64,000 nt of DNA from Smittia aterrima (taxonomy: Eukaryota; Arthropoda; Insecta; Diptera; Chironomidae). Location of the stretch: NCBI GenBank assembly GCA_033063855.1, contig CP093829.1, positions 196,243-260,242 of the forward strand. Direction: 5' to 3'. The notes under the pieces are model-generated. The model was given only the letters and a program-made list of their open reading frames with translations, was not told where the DNA came from and did no database searches. The stretch's first letter is position 1; the number at the start of each line of letters is the position of its first letter. Both the position numbers and the translations under genes were made by a program. Shown here one piece after another: positions 47,801 to 58,089 of the stretch.

Positions 47801-50800
47801 TCGCCGCTAAGAACCGGCCTTCAGTCGCAAATATTGCATCTCAGTTGCTCGTTAGAGATTAAAAATACGTGTGTCAATTAAAAAATTGTAATTTCGTTTA
47901 ATAAGATGTATTTTTTTAACTTTGGGCTCTAACATAATCGATGAGACAATCAGAGATTCTTTGAAATAATCTAAAACAGCGAAGTTATTCAAGAAGAATA
48001 TTTTGACGATTATTTCATGTTAATTTAATTCGTCATCGTTCCGATTCAGAGTCGATGAAATTGGCTTTGCTTTCTGCGTCTTAAAAAGCTTTTTTTTTTC
48101 TTATCAAAAAATTCGCTGATTCACTGCTCACGCGAGAGAAAGAATTTAGATCAAATCACCAAACAAAAACAAGTCGATTCTGCAACGAGACTGATTTCAC
48201 TATCGTTTATCGTCCGTCGTGAAGCAGATTTCAACAAAAAAGAAATAAATGAGTTCGTGTTCGCGCGAGTGATAAGATAAAAATAGCTAACGCTCAGAAT
48301 GGAAGTGAAATTTGCCGAGAGCGCGGGGGAGGCGCAGCGGTGATGTCATAAGTGATTCAATTGAATGATTGCTCTTCTCACATTCAAATTTCATTTTTCG
48401 TCAGCGAATCGACTGTGAATGAACACAGCAGAGTAAACATCGAATGATGTCAGGAGAAACGAGCGATCGTCTCTACAATTATTTACATTGCACTTTGTGG
48501 CGAATTCTCTTTAAATAAAATTAATTCTCAATACTATTTCCCGTGATTCAAGAATGCAAATATTTGTGAATTTCGCGATTGATTTATGTCTTGCTAATTA
48601 CGAATGATTAATTGCTTAGACACGAAAACTTTCTGTGTCGATCGATTTTTCATTTCCCTTGACGATGAAGGGCTTCACACGACTCTTTCATTGACCCTTT
48701 TTTTGTCGTACTATATGTCCGAGAAAGTCATTGACATGACTCAGCCAAATCAAGGAAGAGAATTTGCACTTTTGCTATAAAGCCTGTTGCGCAATAATAA
48801 AAATCAGCCTTTTGAATAATTAATAAGAACCGGAAACTATTCTGTCCTCGACATTGGCCTCGTGCTCGCAAAAGGCGACCAGAAATTAATCCCTTTTTCG
48901 AATGTTATACACGCGATGCAACGTGAAAGTCTGTTGGAAACTTATTAAAAGCAGTTTTCTCAGAAACATTTTCAACAAATCGATGAGAACTTTTTCGACC
49001 GGAACAATTTACAAGTCGAACGACTGATTTTGCCTGCGCGCGGATTGTTTGCTATTTTCAATGCTGAAATATTCACGTGCTTGGAGGGAAACTTGATGAT
49101 AGATCATGATGGGCCATTAGACTTTATGTATTCGTCAATCAGAATGATAATTTTAATAGAACGAAAAAACCTTGATGGGTCACGAGTGTCTCGAACATTT
49201 ACAAAAAATTCTAAAATTGAATTTAATTCACGAAAAGCGGCAATAAAACTTGCCTAAGTGGATCGTTAGACACGATTGCTTATCAAAGCAAAGAGCAACA
49301 TCCAACTCGATCAGCCTGTACTCGTTGCGTTTATCTAATCGTCGCTATCTTTGTTATGAACCTTGAAATGAATATTTTGTCGTAAGAAAGTGAATTTAAG
49401 GCCTCACAATCATTAATAAATTAAAAGTTGATTGTTGTTTCTTCGAAAATTCAATTCAACGTAGGATGTTACGTATTACGTCGCATGTGTGACATTTGCT
49501 TTCTAAAAACTTCAAAAATATTTTTACACCTCGATGTTCGTCATCGAGACTCAATCGTTAGATCAGAATTATTCTTGAAATGCTGTTTGTTGAGTACTCA
49601 GCAAAAAATATTTAAGTGCTTGAAGATCATGCCAAGGAGTTCAAGTTCTTAAGCGAATACCTCCAAAAGATCAAATTCTTATAAGCAAAACTGGTTTCGT
49701 GACGCAATCAGATGTCTCAGATTGTTAAAGACAATGATCTTACTCAATAATCATCTATAGATATCTCGTAAATTTTTATTGCATTGTTGGACATTCCTTC
49801 TAATTAGACAATGTTTCAGTCAGTGGATAATTATCGCAATTAAATTAATTTGTTTTAATCACATCACAAGTCACTGATTGTTTATCTATATCGCGATATC
49901 TCAAATGACCTTCCGTCCACGTGAGTGCTTAAGAACAGCTTGCGGCTTTTTCTTCTTTTTTCTCAAAAGCTTTCCGCACCACAAAACAATATTTCTATAA
50001 AGACAAGGAGAAGAGGAAAAAAAGCCCAAACTCATTGAGTTGCGATTGACGTCATAGCGCTCGCTGATTTCTTATTCTCAGAAGTTCAGACACACAATGG
50101 ACACTAAATATCTTTAAACTGTAATTTGACTAACGCGTTGGGCTTGTGGCGAAAATCGACAGATTACCGATGTTTCTTTGGTCAAGAATATCTAAATTAT
50201 TTGATGTTTTAAATCAACGAAGTGTTCTAAAACTTCCGTGCCTTTCCCATCATCGAAGAATGAAATATTTTCTCAACACGTTGTTTGGATCTCACGCGAA
50301 GTGAGTTATTGAACTTTCCGACTGTTCCTCATTCGCTTGGGATTCACTACCGTCGGCGATGATGATGATTCGTTTGAGCTGTGGTTGACCTTCGTTAATA
50401 ATACTCTCATAACTAATTTGTTTCTTCTTTCTATTTTCAGCTACATTGAACACGATAACGTGGCAGGCTTCTGGACATGGCTCTTCGTCCTATCGAAGCT
50501 ACCAGAGTTAGGCGACACTATTTTCATTGTCTTGCGTAAGCAGCCACTCATCTTCTTGCATTGGTATCACCACATCACTGTTCTAATGTATTCATGGTTC
50601 TCCTATACTGAGTATACTGCCTCTGCTCGTTGGTTCGTTGTAATGAACTACTGCGTACATTCGCTCATGTATACGTACTATGCACTCCGAGCGCTCAAGT
50701 TCAATCCACCACGCTTCATCTCAATGGTAATTACCTTCCTGCAACTTACTCAGATGGTTATTGGATGCGCAATTAATATTTGGGCACATGGGTTTCTTCA

Positions 50801-51005
50801 ACAAACTGGACACGCTGCCTGCAACATCTCACCGACAAATATCAAACTTTCGATCGCTATGTATGCCAGCTACTTCATTCTTTTCGCTCGCTTCTTCCAT
50901 CTGACATACTTGTCATCAAATGCACGCAAGGGTAAGAAGCTTGCAACATCGTCAATGACATCACAACAAGCGAAGCAGCTCGATCACAAAATCAAAGCTC
51001 AATAA
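44823..51005 (+). CDS. Baldspot: ELOVL6-type very-long-chain fatty acid elongase (Baldspot)
   Basis: ELO proteins are ER membrane condensing enzymes that add two carbons from malonyl-CoA to acyl-CoA; the ELOVL6/Baldspot class prefers C12-C16 chains. Exons 44823-44956, 45014-45076, 47373-47510 and 50441-51005 (TAA) give 299 residues. Visible signatures are NYSYMFDFE at the N-terminus, the first membrane span YSGVYMLVIFGGQQF, KLPELGDT at about 131, the catalytic histidine box HWYHH at 152-156, and MNYCVHS then TYYALRA. The C-terminus is lysine-rich (KIKAQ), consistent with ER retrieval. It follows fly Baldspot closely along its length. Two introns of 2.3 and 2.9 kb are unusually long for this window and hold no supportable genes. 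Confidence 0.95.
45077..47372 (+). other. Baldspot intron 2
   Basis: 2,296-nt GT-AG intron (CAG/gtatgc to TTTACAG). It is AT-rich, and no exon-like segment with domain content was seen on either strand. Confidence 0.75.
47511..50440 (+). other. Baldspot intron 3
   Basis: 2,930-nt GT-AG intron (AAG/gtgagt to ATTTTCAG). A GC-richer stretch at 48300-48350 (GAGAGCGCGGGGGAGGCGCAGCGG) stands out from the AT-rich background and could be an internal promoter or enhancer. No gene is supported. Confidence 0.7.
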
Positions 51006-52978
51006 GAAGCATCGACGTATCACTTCTTGGCTGGTGTCATTTGGCATCAGCATCACAAATACTTTCATCTCAAACAACTTTTCTTATAACTTTAATTTAA
51101 GAAACTTTCTTCATAGAAATGAAAAAATTAAATTTTGTTTTTCTTTTGATCGCTCTAATTTAAATTATAAGTGCACTGAACAAAAATGCCCTGGAGAGAG
51201 ATTGATTTGAAGGGTTGATTACCACTTTCAAAGCTTATTTCGAAGAGTTTCGTTTTGCCTAGTTTTAAAAATCATATGCGCTTAAGTTTTGTGTCAAATT
51301 TTGTCGTGTTTTTGTTTGTTATTCACATTTTCTTGAGGAAACTGACTGCTATTGACGAGCGTGAACATGGAAGGGGATTTGAGGAATTTTCGTTCGTGCT
51401 TTAAATTCATATTAAAGCTTACGACGGATTCTTCCATAAATTTCTTTGCCTTGATGTAGAAGCTTCCGAGCCAATTTAGGAAATTGATGAAAAAATTAGC
51501 AAGCCAAGTGATACCAAAGAAATAACAAAGTGAGGATGATGAATTTGCGAGAAAGGGCATTGGAAGCTTTCTATATCGCTCGTCGCTTGTCTGGTAAAAG
51601 CTTTTCAGTTAGAATAAACAGTTAGCGCCTAAAGTGCTGATAAGATTTTGATGAAAAAATATTCCTCATTAATTGATAAGTTTGACAATTTGTCATTCGT
51701 CGTGCATAAAGAGAAGATAAGGCTCGGTTTCCGAAGAAGCTTTTTGCTAAGAGAAGAATAAATTCTTTCCTTTGCTATGTGAAAGTCGGAAATAGCCAAG
51801 CCCACTCTGCTGGGAGGGGATCGTGTTTGCGATTTCCCTATAAAACCGTCGCTGATAAGCTTCGTGAAAAAAGTTAGTCAAGAGTTAATTAGAATCAGAC
51901 AATGACGAAGCCAATCCTCAAGTGGTTTGGATTCGAAAGGACATTAGTTAGTTGGAGGGAATAACCATTCTGAGTTAGAAGAATTAAATTTCCATGGAAA
52001 TTATCCGCTAGTTGGTGATTACGTTTGACGATTACCAGAATTTGCCCGGAGTTAAAACATGATCGTTGGAAAAGTCCGAAACAACAGCAAAAGAGCAGAG
52101 CGACGACGCTTCTGTACGTCTTACTTATGAAATAATTATGAATTTGGGTTGAATTCACTTAACACGTAATTTACTGCTGAGTTTCAATCTCGCCGGTAAT
52201 TAAAACGTTTACTTTAATATTTATGGGAAAGTTAAAAGCTGCTTTGGGTTTATTTATACGGTGACTTCATTATTTAACGTCACACAAGAGCTCTAGGTAG
52301 TTTAGTAAATTCAGAGACCTTTCGATTCATTTAATTCTCTATCTACAACCCATACGAGGTTAACAAGAAAAGATTCACTGCTCAAAGAAATTATTGCATT
52401 TCAATTATCAAATTCCTGAGCGGATGTCTGCTTCATTCTCAGTTGACATCTTCAGCTTGATTTGAGGTGAAAAGGAACAAGAAGCGGACAAGTTGCATTT
52501 TTTATCATTTTACATTCCCACTAAGCACACTTCTTACATGCTTCTTAATCTTAATCTCCCTTTGATGGACAAATCAACTAGACAGTAACAAATATCGCGA
52601 ATATCGCGAATGAACAGCGATATTGACGCGTACTTTAAGAGCGATAAATCTATTTTTTATTAGACAAAAACATGATTCATCTTTTTGATAAGAAACACCA
52701 CGAAACACGAATTTCTTCTGTTGCGATTTCGTGGGCAACAACTTCAGGAAGTAAATGCGAGGATTGAGAAACCATGGGGGCACGCCTGAAGATTGTTAAT
52801 TTAAAATTACAAATAAAAGCTCAATAAATGAAGGAAAACATATTTGTGTTATTTTTATTGCGAAATTATTTTCAGACACTTTAACCGTAAAATCTGATTC
52901 AAATAGGTAATTGGATAGAAAACTAATTTGAAAACTTTTCAAAGGAATTCTAATTCTTCTAAATAGTCAAATAAAATA
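51006..52978. other. Elongase 3' region and intergenic DNA
   Basis: About 2 kb without a confident gene. It holds the Baldspot 3' UTR, a TATA-like promoter at 51839 followed by a tiny ORF, and a direct tandem of ATATCGCGA at about 52591-52610. A minus-strand frame at 51560-51294 is not supported by anything beyond being open. Confidence 0.5.
51839..51845 (+). promoter_or_regulatory. TATA-box-like element with nearby GATA site
   Basis: TATAAAA at 51839-51845 is followed by CTGATAAG (about 51851-51858), a possible initiator TTAGTC about 30 nt downstream, and an ATG at about 51901 opening a 20-codon frame (MTKPILKWFGFERTLVSWRE). The spacing is that of a classic insect TATA promoter, but no larger gene follows. 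Confidence 0.3.
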
Positions 52979-53896
52979 ATGCAGTCAATTAAAATAAGTT
53001 CCGCTAAAGCACAATCAAAGCTAAAGGCTGCAGAGCTATTTGATGCTATTATACAAAATAACGAGTCAAATGTCGATGCATTGTATGGGAAATCGCTTAT
53101 TTTGTATTCAGAAGGAAAGTTTGAAGAAGCAGCCGAATTTCTAGCAAAAGTATTAAGATACAAGCCACAAGGATCAGACTATCAAATTAGTAAACTGAAG
53201 AAGAACCTGGAAGACCTGCTGGGACCGAAGACTCAGAAGATAATCAACATCAAAGAATTCAAGAAAGTAGAGGTTAAAGTTGAACCGACATCAGATTTAT
53301 CGAGAACATCAGCTGATCAGAAGCAACACAAACAACCAAGCTCGTTCTGTTGCTCGCTTTGTTCAAAATCCTTCTCAAAGGCTTTTAGTCTCCAACGTCA
53401 TATGCTCATCCATCAAGGAATCAAGAATTTCAACTGCGAAAAATGTGGTCGAAGATTCATCCAGAAATCTGATCTTAAGCGACATTTGGTGACTCACACC
53501 GAATCATTTGATGTGACCTGCACCTTTGAAGGTTGCACAAGAATCTTTAGGACGAAGAAATCAATGCGCAGTCATCTTTTAGTTCACGTCGACGTGAATG
53601 ATCGCTTCGTGGTTTGTGATATCTGTAACAAGCCTTACCTTAGCAAACGTTCATTGAAAATTCACAAAGACATGCATTCCGGAATTCTTCCTTTTTCCTG
53701 TGACGTCTGCGGTAAATCATTCCCTTTAAAATCATCACTCAGATCACACATCAAAACTCATTCGAAGGAAAAGCCATTTCATTGCGACAAACTGAATTGT
53801 TCATCGTGCTTCAAGAGGCCATTTGACTTGCGAGTTCATGAAAAGATGGTTCATTATCACTTGCCGTCAGGATCAGGCTCGAACTTGGACAATTGA
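52979..53896 (+). CDS. TPR plus six C2H2 zinc fingers, single-exon gene
   Basis: A 305-residue protein in one uninterrupted exon. Residues of about 35-66 match the TPR consensus: AL at the helix start, then GKFEEA and KVLRYKP, with the Gly-x-Phe-x-Glu-Ala core. The helix before it (KAAELFDAIIQNN) may be a half repeat. A charged linker with VKVEP, a possible sumoylation site, precedes six fingers from about residue 124: CSLCSKSFSKAFSLQRH, CEKCGRRFIQKSDLKRH, a CX4C finger, CDICNKPYLSKRSLKIH, CDVCGKSFPLKSSLRSH and a longer CX4C finger ending in EKMVH. This suggests a nuclear protein with a DNA- or RNA-binding array and a protein-contact module. I do not know a well-studied orthologue. The gene is convergent with Chmp1. 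Confidence 0.88.
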   Translation: MQSIKISSAKAQSKLKAAELFDAIIQNNESNVDALYGKSLILYSEGKFEEAAEFLAKVLRYKPQGSDYQISKLKKNLEDLLGPKTQKIINIKEFKKVEVKVEPTSDLSRTSADQKQHKQPSSFCCSLCSKSFSKAFSLQRHMLIHQGIKNFNCEKCGRRFIQKSDLKRHLVTHTESFDVTCTFEGCTRIFRTKKSMRSHLLVHVDVNDRFVVCDICNKPYLSKRSLKIHKDMHSGILPFSCDVCGKSFPLKSSLRSHIKTHSKEKPFHCDKLNCSSCFKRPFDLRVHEKMVHYHLPSGSGSNLDN

Positions 53897-54267
53897 ATTG
53901 TTAATTTCTCAAATTATCTATTTGAAAATAAAATGATCATTTTCTAAAATTGAAATAAAATTAAATTGCGTTTGCAAATAAATTACGCAAGCAGCAATAA
54001 ACATTATTTGAAATGCAATTCAGCTTATTCAGATTGTCGCTATGTAAAATGTTTCCTAGAGGTTCAAGGTCAATGAAAGTAAACAACATTCGATTTGTTC
54101 TGTAATAAGCTTTGTATTTCTTTAGATAAATTTATTAAATTAGAATTACTGAATCATATAAAAGGAAAGAGTCATTCGGGTCGCTGCGGTGATTCAAATG
54201 ATATATATTTGGTGGCGATTCTAATTCGTCAAGCTACACCGGAAGCGTCGTTAAAACATGTGGACAT
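53897..54267. other. Convergent 3' UTRs, TPR-zinc-finger gene and Chmp1
   Basis: 371 nt without coding content. AATAAAAT at about 53927 and AATAAA-type strings at 53955-54000 can end the plus-strand transcript. Confidence 0.55.
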
Positions 54268-55095
54268 TTATTCAGTTTGTCGCAGCCTAGCGAGTCGAGC
54301 AGTAAGTTCGTCTTGTTCTTGAGAAACTTGAGTACTTTGACCAATTGAAGCTGAAGGTCCAGCTGGCAGTTCCATGTTGAGCTCCAGACCAGCTTCGTCA
54401 GCAACTCGTTGCATAAGGGAATCGACATCGTTCTGAGGCACGCTCGTTGTGACTGTTGAGTTCATTGTATTCTCCATCACGCTACTTTGAACATCGAGAT
54501 CTTCAAACTGTGACTCGAATTTGTCCATTAAACCAGAAATTTTTTCTAAATTCATTCCCTTCATTGCAGCATCCATGGCTTTGACAACTCCGGCCATCGA
54601 ATTAGTGACCTTTCTTGTCTGAAGAGCTGTTTGAACTCGGCTACAACAAAAGAAAAAGAAATTAGTGACGATTGCGATAAGAGAAATATCTATGAATCAT
54701 TTACCTAGACACAGCGTCAACTCGAGCACTCATCCGAAGATAGTTTAATGATTGATTCTTCTGTCGAATTGCGTTCTCTGCATGAATACGAGCGACTTCA
54801 GTGTTTCCTTTCTGAATCGCTTTCTTTGTTTTTGCGATTTCAAGCTTCTCTTCTTTCTCAGCTTTCTGAAAAAATTAGTAATTGAATTAGTCTTGTGTCA
54901 AATGTCAATTAACCACTGTCATACTTTTGCAGATCGCTCCAGATCCTTTACAGCAAATTTGAGATTGAAGAGGTGCTCTGTAAGTCATCAAAATGAGTCA
55001 TTCAATTCAAGGCCGTGACCAAAACACAAACAAATTCAAACAAATCGACGATATTTTGATTTATCGAACTCACTTTCCATCGCGTTGACCGACAT
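54268..55095 (-). CDS. Chmp1: CHMP1, ESCRT-III-associated protein
   Basis: CHMP1/Did2 regulates ESCRT-III disassembly by recruiting Vps4 and its cofactors in multivesicular-body sorting and cytokinesis. Minus-strand exons 55095-55074 (ATG), 54977-54925, 54865-54705 and 54640-54268 (TAA) give 202 residues, the usual length. The order is the family's: EHLFNLKF near the start, IQKGNTEVARIHAENAIRQKNQ in the long basic helix, MSARVDAVSSRVQTA, MAGVVKAMDAA, MNLEKISGLMDKFE, and the C-terminal MIM1-type helix DELTARLARLR that binds Vps4 MIT domains. The first coding exon is only 22 nt (MSVNAME plus one base). The match to CHMP1B is strong throughout. The gene is divergent from the sphingolipid-synthase-like gene. 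Confidence 0.95.
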
Positions 55096-55645
55096 GTCGT
55101 TCCCCAGCTTGACTGATTATTAAATATACTTAAATAAATCGAATAGCGTTGGAGATTTTTAGGAATATTTTTTAATTTTGCAAGATTAAATCCAAGACAC
55201 AAACCTTCAATTTCAAATGGTAGCGCAAATGGATTCTGAGCACGATTTGAAAACGGACGTTAGGATCAACAATTGCAAGTGAAACTTAGCAAGAGAAAAA
55301 CCTTTCCTGAGTACAATGGTGGTGAATCACGCAAGGATAACAATGCAAAACTGAAGTGATCAACAGATTTTTAACCGAATGTGATCTGCGAAGGCTCCAG
55401 TTTCATCGGATTTTGCCAAGTTTGTAGTCAATAAGCTTGATCACTTAATCCTGATAATAATGGGCACTTAACATGTTTTCTAGTTCTTATTTCCTCGGAC
55501 TTAGTTTTTGGAAATTTGTGACTATTCTTTCATACTTCCTAAATTTTGATAAAAAGTAGGTCTTATTTGTTCAGCTTACTCAAATATCTCAATTTTGTTT
55601 TGATGGAATTTGAAGACAAAGTCTCCAAGGTATGTTCAGCTGTGA
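55096..55645. promoter_or_regulatory. Divergent spacer Chmp1 / SMS-like with overlapping upstream ORF
   Basis: 550 bp between start codons. On the plus strand an upstream ATG at 55603 opens a 28-codon frame ending at 55689. It overlaps the main start at 55646 in another frame, so it could lower translation of the downstream protein. The strong donor-like string AAG/gtatgt at 55627-55632 lies inside it. Confidence 0.45.
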
Positions 55646-56705
55646 ATGAAAACAGAATTGAGACAATCTTCGATGAAGTTTATAAATAATAAAGTCTTAA
55701 AAGACAGAATATTGGCAGTAAAAATGATTGTTAAATGTGAGCAGTCGCAATTTTTAGGCGATGAAAAACTAAAAACACTTGTCGCTTTCATATTTATGTC
55801 CAGTGGTGCTATAGTCACAAGTATAGCTATTGTACTAACTCACGATCGTTTGCCGGATCGAAAAATCTATGAACCTTTACCTGATGTGTTCTTAGACAAT
55901 GTCGAGAATATTGATTCACTTTTAAGCGTTTCTGAATACCAGATAATCTTAGGATTTAGTTTTTCTGTTGTGGTGATCTTTTTGCATAAACATAGGTAAG
56001 AAAATATTTGACCTTTGCTTAGCTTTTACCTTTTGATTTCTTTACTTTCAGTTTGACGATCGCGAAAAGAGTTTTCTTCATCCTGGGCATCCTTTATCAT
56101 TATCGCGCAATTTGTTTCTACATCACTGTTCTTCCCTTCCCATCGAAGACTTATTTCTGTGCTCCTCAAAGCAATACGTCAGTATCTGTTTTGGACCTCA
56201 TGCATAGAATTTCTACGTTAGCTGAAGGAGCTGGTTTTACCTTTAGCAATAAGATAGTTTACTGTGGAGATTCAATATTTTCTGGCCATGCAACGCATCT
56301 TATTCTTTTTGCATTGATTGTAGGTGAATGTAAGTAATCATAAATTATAAGACTAACGGTTCAATAACATGATCTCACTTCAATTTAGACACACCGAGTA
56401 AACTGAAGCTGCTACATTTTTTTATGCAACTTAACGCTCTCCTTGGAATTTTATTTGTTCTTTCGTCTCACGCTCATTACTCAATTGACGTCGTTATCGC
56501 TTATTACATTACAACGAGAACCTTTTGGTCTTATCACAGCCAAGTGCAGAACTCAAACACGAGTAAAGAGTGGTGGAATTTTATATTTAACTACTTAGAA
56601 AATTACCCTGAGAAGAATACCAATCGACTGACGAATGAATTCGAAATTCCGTGGCCACTGAATTTAATAAGAAATCGGAAACTAATCACAGATACTAGAG
56701 TTTGA
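55646..56705 (+). CDS. Sphingomyelin synthase-like (PAP2_C) phosphotransferase
   Basis: The SMS family transfers a phospho-head group from a glycerophospholipid to ceramide in Golgi or ER membranes; insect members mostly make ceramide phosphoethanolamine. Exons 55646-55995, 56052-56329 and 56389-56705 (TGA) give 314 residues. Signatures in order are EPLPD (D1-like), RAICFYITVLP (D2-like), CGDSIFSGHAT at 188-198 (D3) and HYSIDVVIAYY at 239-249 (D4). The catalytic His196, His239 and Asp243 are all present. D4 has Ser where SMS1/2 have Thr. Four to six membrane spans are visible. There is no N-terminal SAM domain, so it resembles the SMS1/2 plan without SAM rather than classical SMSr, unless an upstream exon is missing. 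The start is uncertain because of the overlapping upstream ATG. Confidence 0.85.
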
Positions 56706-57687
56706 AAGCAAATTTTCATTAATTATAATGATTTGTAAAGCACATGTAATAAAATTCATTTACAACAACGAAAAGGATTCCATGAAATGCACGACAATGG
56801 TACTTTGCAAACGATTTCATGTTGAAGAGTCCACTGCGAAAGATTCATGATATCTGGCGCTTCTGATTTCATCGAGCGATGAGGTAGCTAGCACGTCCAA
56901 GTGTTTTAGGACTCAAACACATCTGGTGTTACTATTTAGGAGGAATAAGAATTTCCCTATTTTTTATATTAAAATTAAGGTTGAAAAACCGTGAATTCAA
57001 ACACGCGGGGTTTGTCACTTAAAAATTAAGTTAAAATACCCCATCTGGTGGTGCGCTAAATCATGATTTTTTTTCTCTCTTTTAAGAAAATATTCTCTCT
57101 CAGAGCTTTTGTATTTTCAGCTTAGTAAAGAATCACTCTTCGTTGGAAGTGCACGCGTATTCTGGATTATTTAATGCAGTTCGTGTTAAAGTTTTAATCT
57201 TCTTAATCATTGATTAACGTCTACCGTTATACAATCGTTGAGTCCAAAACACAATCTTTTCCTAAAAGTTTTTGCAATTCAAATAGAATTGTCAATAAAT
57301 AGAACTTGGAAAAAGGCAAAAACCCAGTGAGAAAGTGACGGAAAATTACGTTCAGATCAAAGAACTTGTGCGAATCGAAATGATTCGTTCGCAACCAAGT
57401 TAAAAGTGCTGAGATGTGTTAATTTACAAACAAAAATAACGTTGTCGATTGCAGGCAGAGCGCAATTGTGCGAAAGAAGAAGCAAATAAATTACTGAGAA
57501 TTATCGTCAAAGACGAGACACACAGCCGAGAAAAGGCCAAGTATCGTTTCTCATTCACAAAGTTTTTTTTTGTGTGCGGAGGTGGAGTGAACGTGAAAAG
57601 TAACAATTCATTAAAAATTAAGGGAAAATTTGCCAAACTTCGAGGCACGTACCCAGTGGAGGAAGCTGTGAAATAAAAGAAAGCAAA
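56706..57687. other. Intergenic region and probable 5' UTR exon
   Basis: No coding sequence is supported. The string TTGTCGATTGCAG at about 57442-57454 looks like a splice acceptor, so 57455-57687 may be a spliced 5' UTR leading to the ATG at 57688. Inr-like TCAGCTT occurs at about 57117. Confidence 0.4.
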
Positions 57688-58089
57688 ATGAAAATGAAAT
57701 TAGGAATTGTTTCGTGTTATTTATTTTTTATGTTAATTAATCACAGATCTAGTAATTTATTGGTTAGTGCAAAGAGTTTAGAGACACAGAATGTTGCGAG
57801 CTGTCAACATTCTGTCGACTTTTTTAAATCCTTCCTCAACGTGACCATCCAGTCGTCAAATAAAGTTGGTGAGTGTTATGATCACGCTTTTGACGCGTTC
57901 TTATCGCTGATAACAAAAATAAATGTTACGATGTGTTATCGAGAGCAACACTTCTCTCTCCCTCAGTGTTTCATGTATTTACTTATCACACCGGCAATCC
58001 ATCATAAAATTTACATACTTACCTTTCGGATCGCTCTCAATCTTCACCTGTGTGCCTGTTCCGTTGACGAACATGTCGAGTGTTTGTGA
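57688..58089 (+). CDS. Possible secreted Cys-containing protein, 133 aa
   Basis: ATG 57688 opens with a clear signal-peptide-like stretch (MKMKLGIVSCYLFFMLI). About 110 residues follow with spaced cysteines (ASCQHS, GECYDH, TMCYRE, LPQCFM) and two Asn-x-Thr glycosylation sites. The N-terminal 90 residues look like a helical secreted domain. The last 35 residues are hydrophobic and less convincing. A donor-like TTG/gtgagt at 57869 and an acceptor-like CTCCCTCAG ending 57966 offer an alternative splice, but joining them gives an early stop. I do not recognise the family. It could also be the first exon of a gene running past the window. Confidence 0.4.
   Translation: MKMKLGIVSCYLFFMLINHRSSNLLVSAKSLETQNVASCQHSVDFFKSFLNVTIQSSNKVGECYDHAFDAFLSLITKINVTMCYREQHFSLPQCFMYLLITPAIHHKIYILTFRIALNLHLCACSVDEHVECL
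58023..58074 (-). CDS. Orphan exon-like segment antisense to the 57.7-kb ORF
   Basis: On the minus strand, a good Kozak context (TCGACATG) opens MFVNGTGTQVKIESDPK and then meets a consensus donor (AAAG/gtaagt) at 58022-58021, phase 1. The frame is also open upstream through SQSQTLD, so it could be an internal exon using the acceptor CCATCAG at about 58130. No partner exons were found on the minus strand before the next gene. Its amino-acid composition looks coding. Confidence 0.25.

Noticed and set aside
51294..51560. 88-codon minus-strand frame with hydrophobic stretch
   Set aside because: It probably overlaps the Baldspot 3' UTR antisense, has no recognisable family, and shows only chance-like composition.
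51895..52158. 87-codon minus-strand frame with a Cys-rich hydrophobic segment
   Set aside because: No domain and no upstream promoter was found; the plus-strand TATA-like block is not oriented to drive it.
57449..57676. 75-codon plus-strand frame just before the secreted ORF
   Set aside because: It begins next to a splice acceptor and reads as spliced 5' UTR; it is in a different context from the signal-peptide ATG and has no domain.
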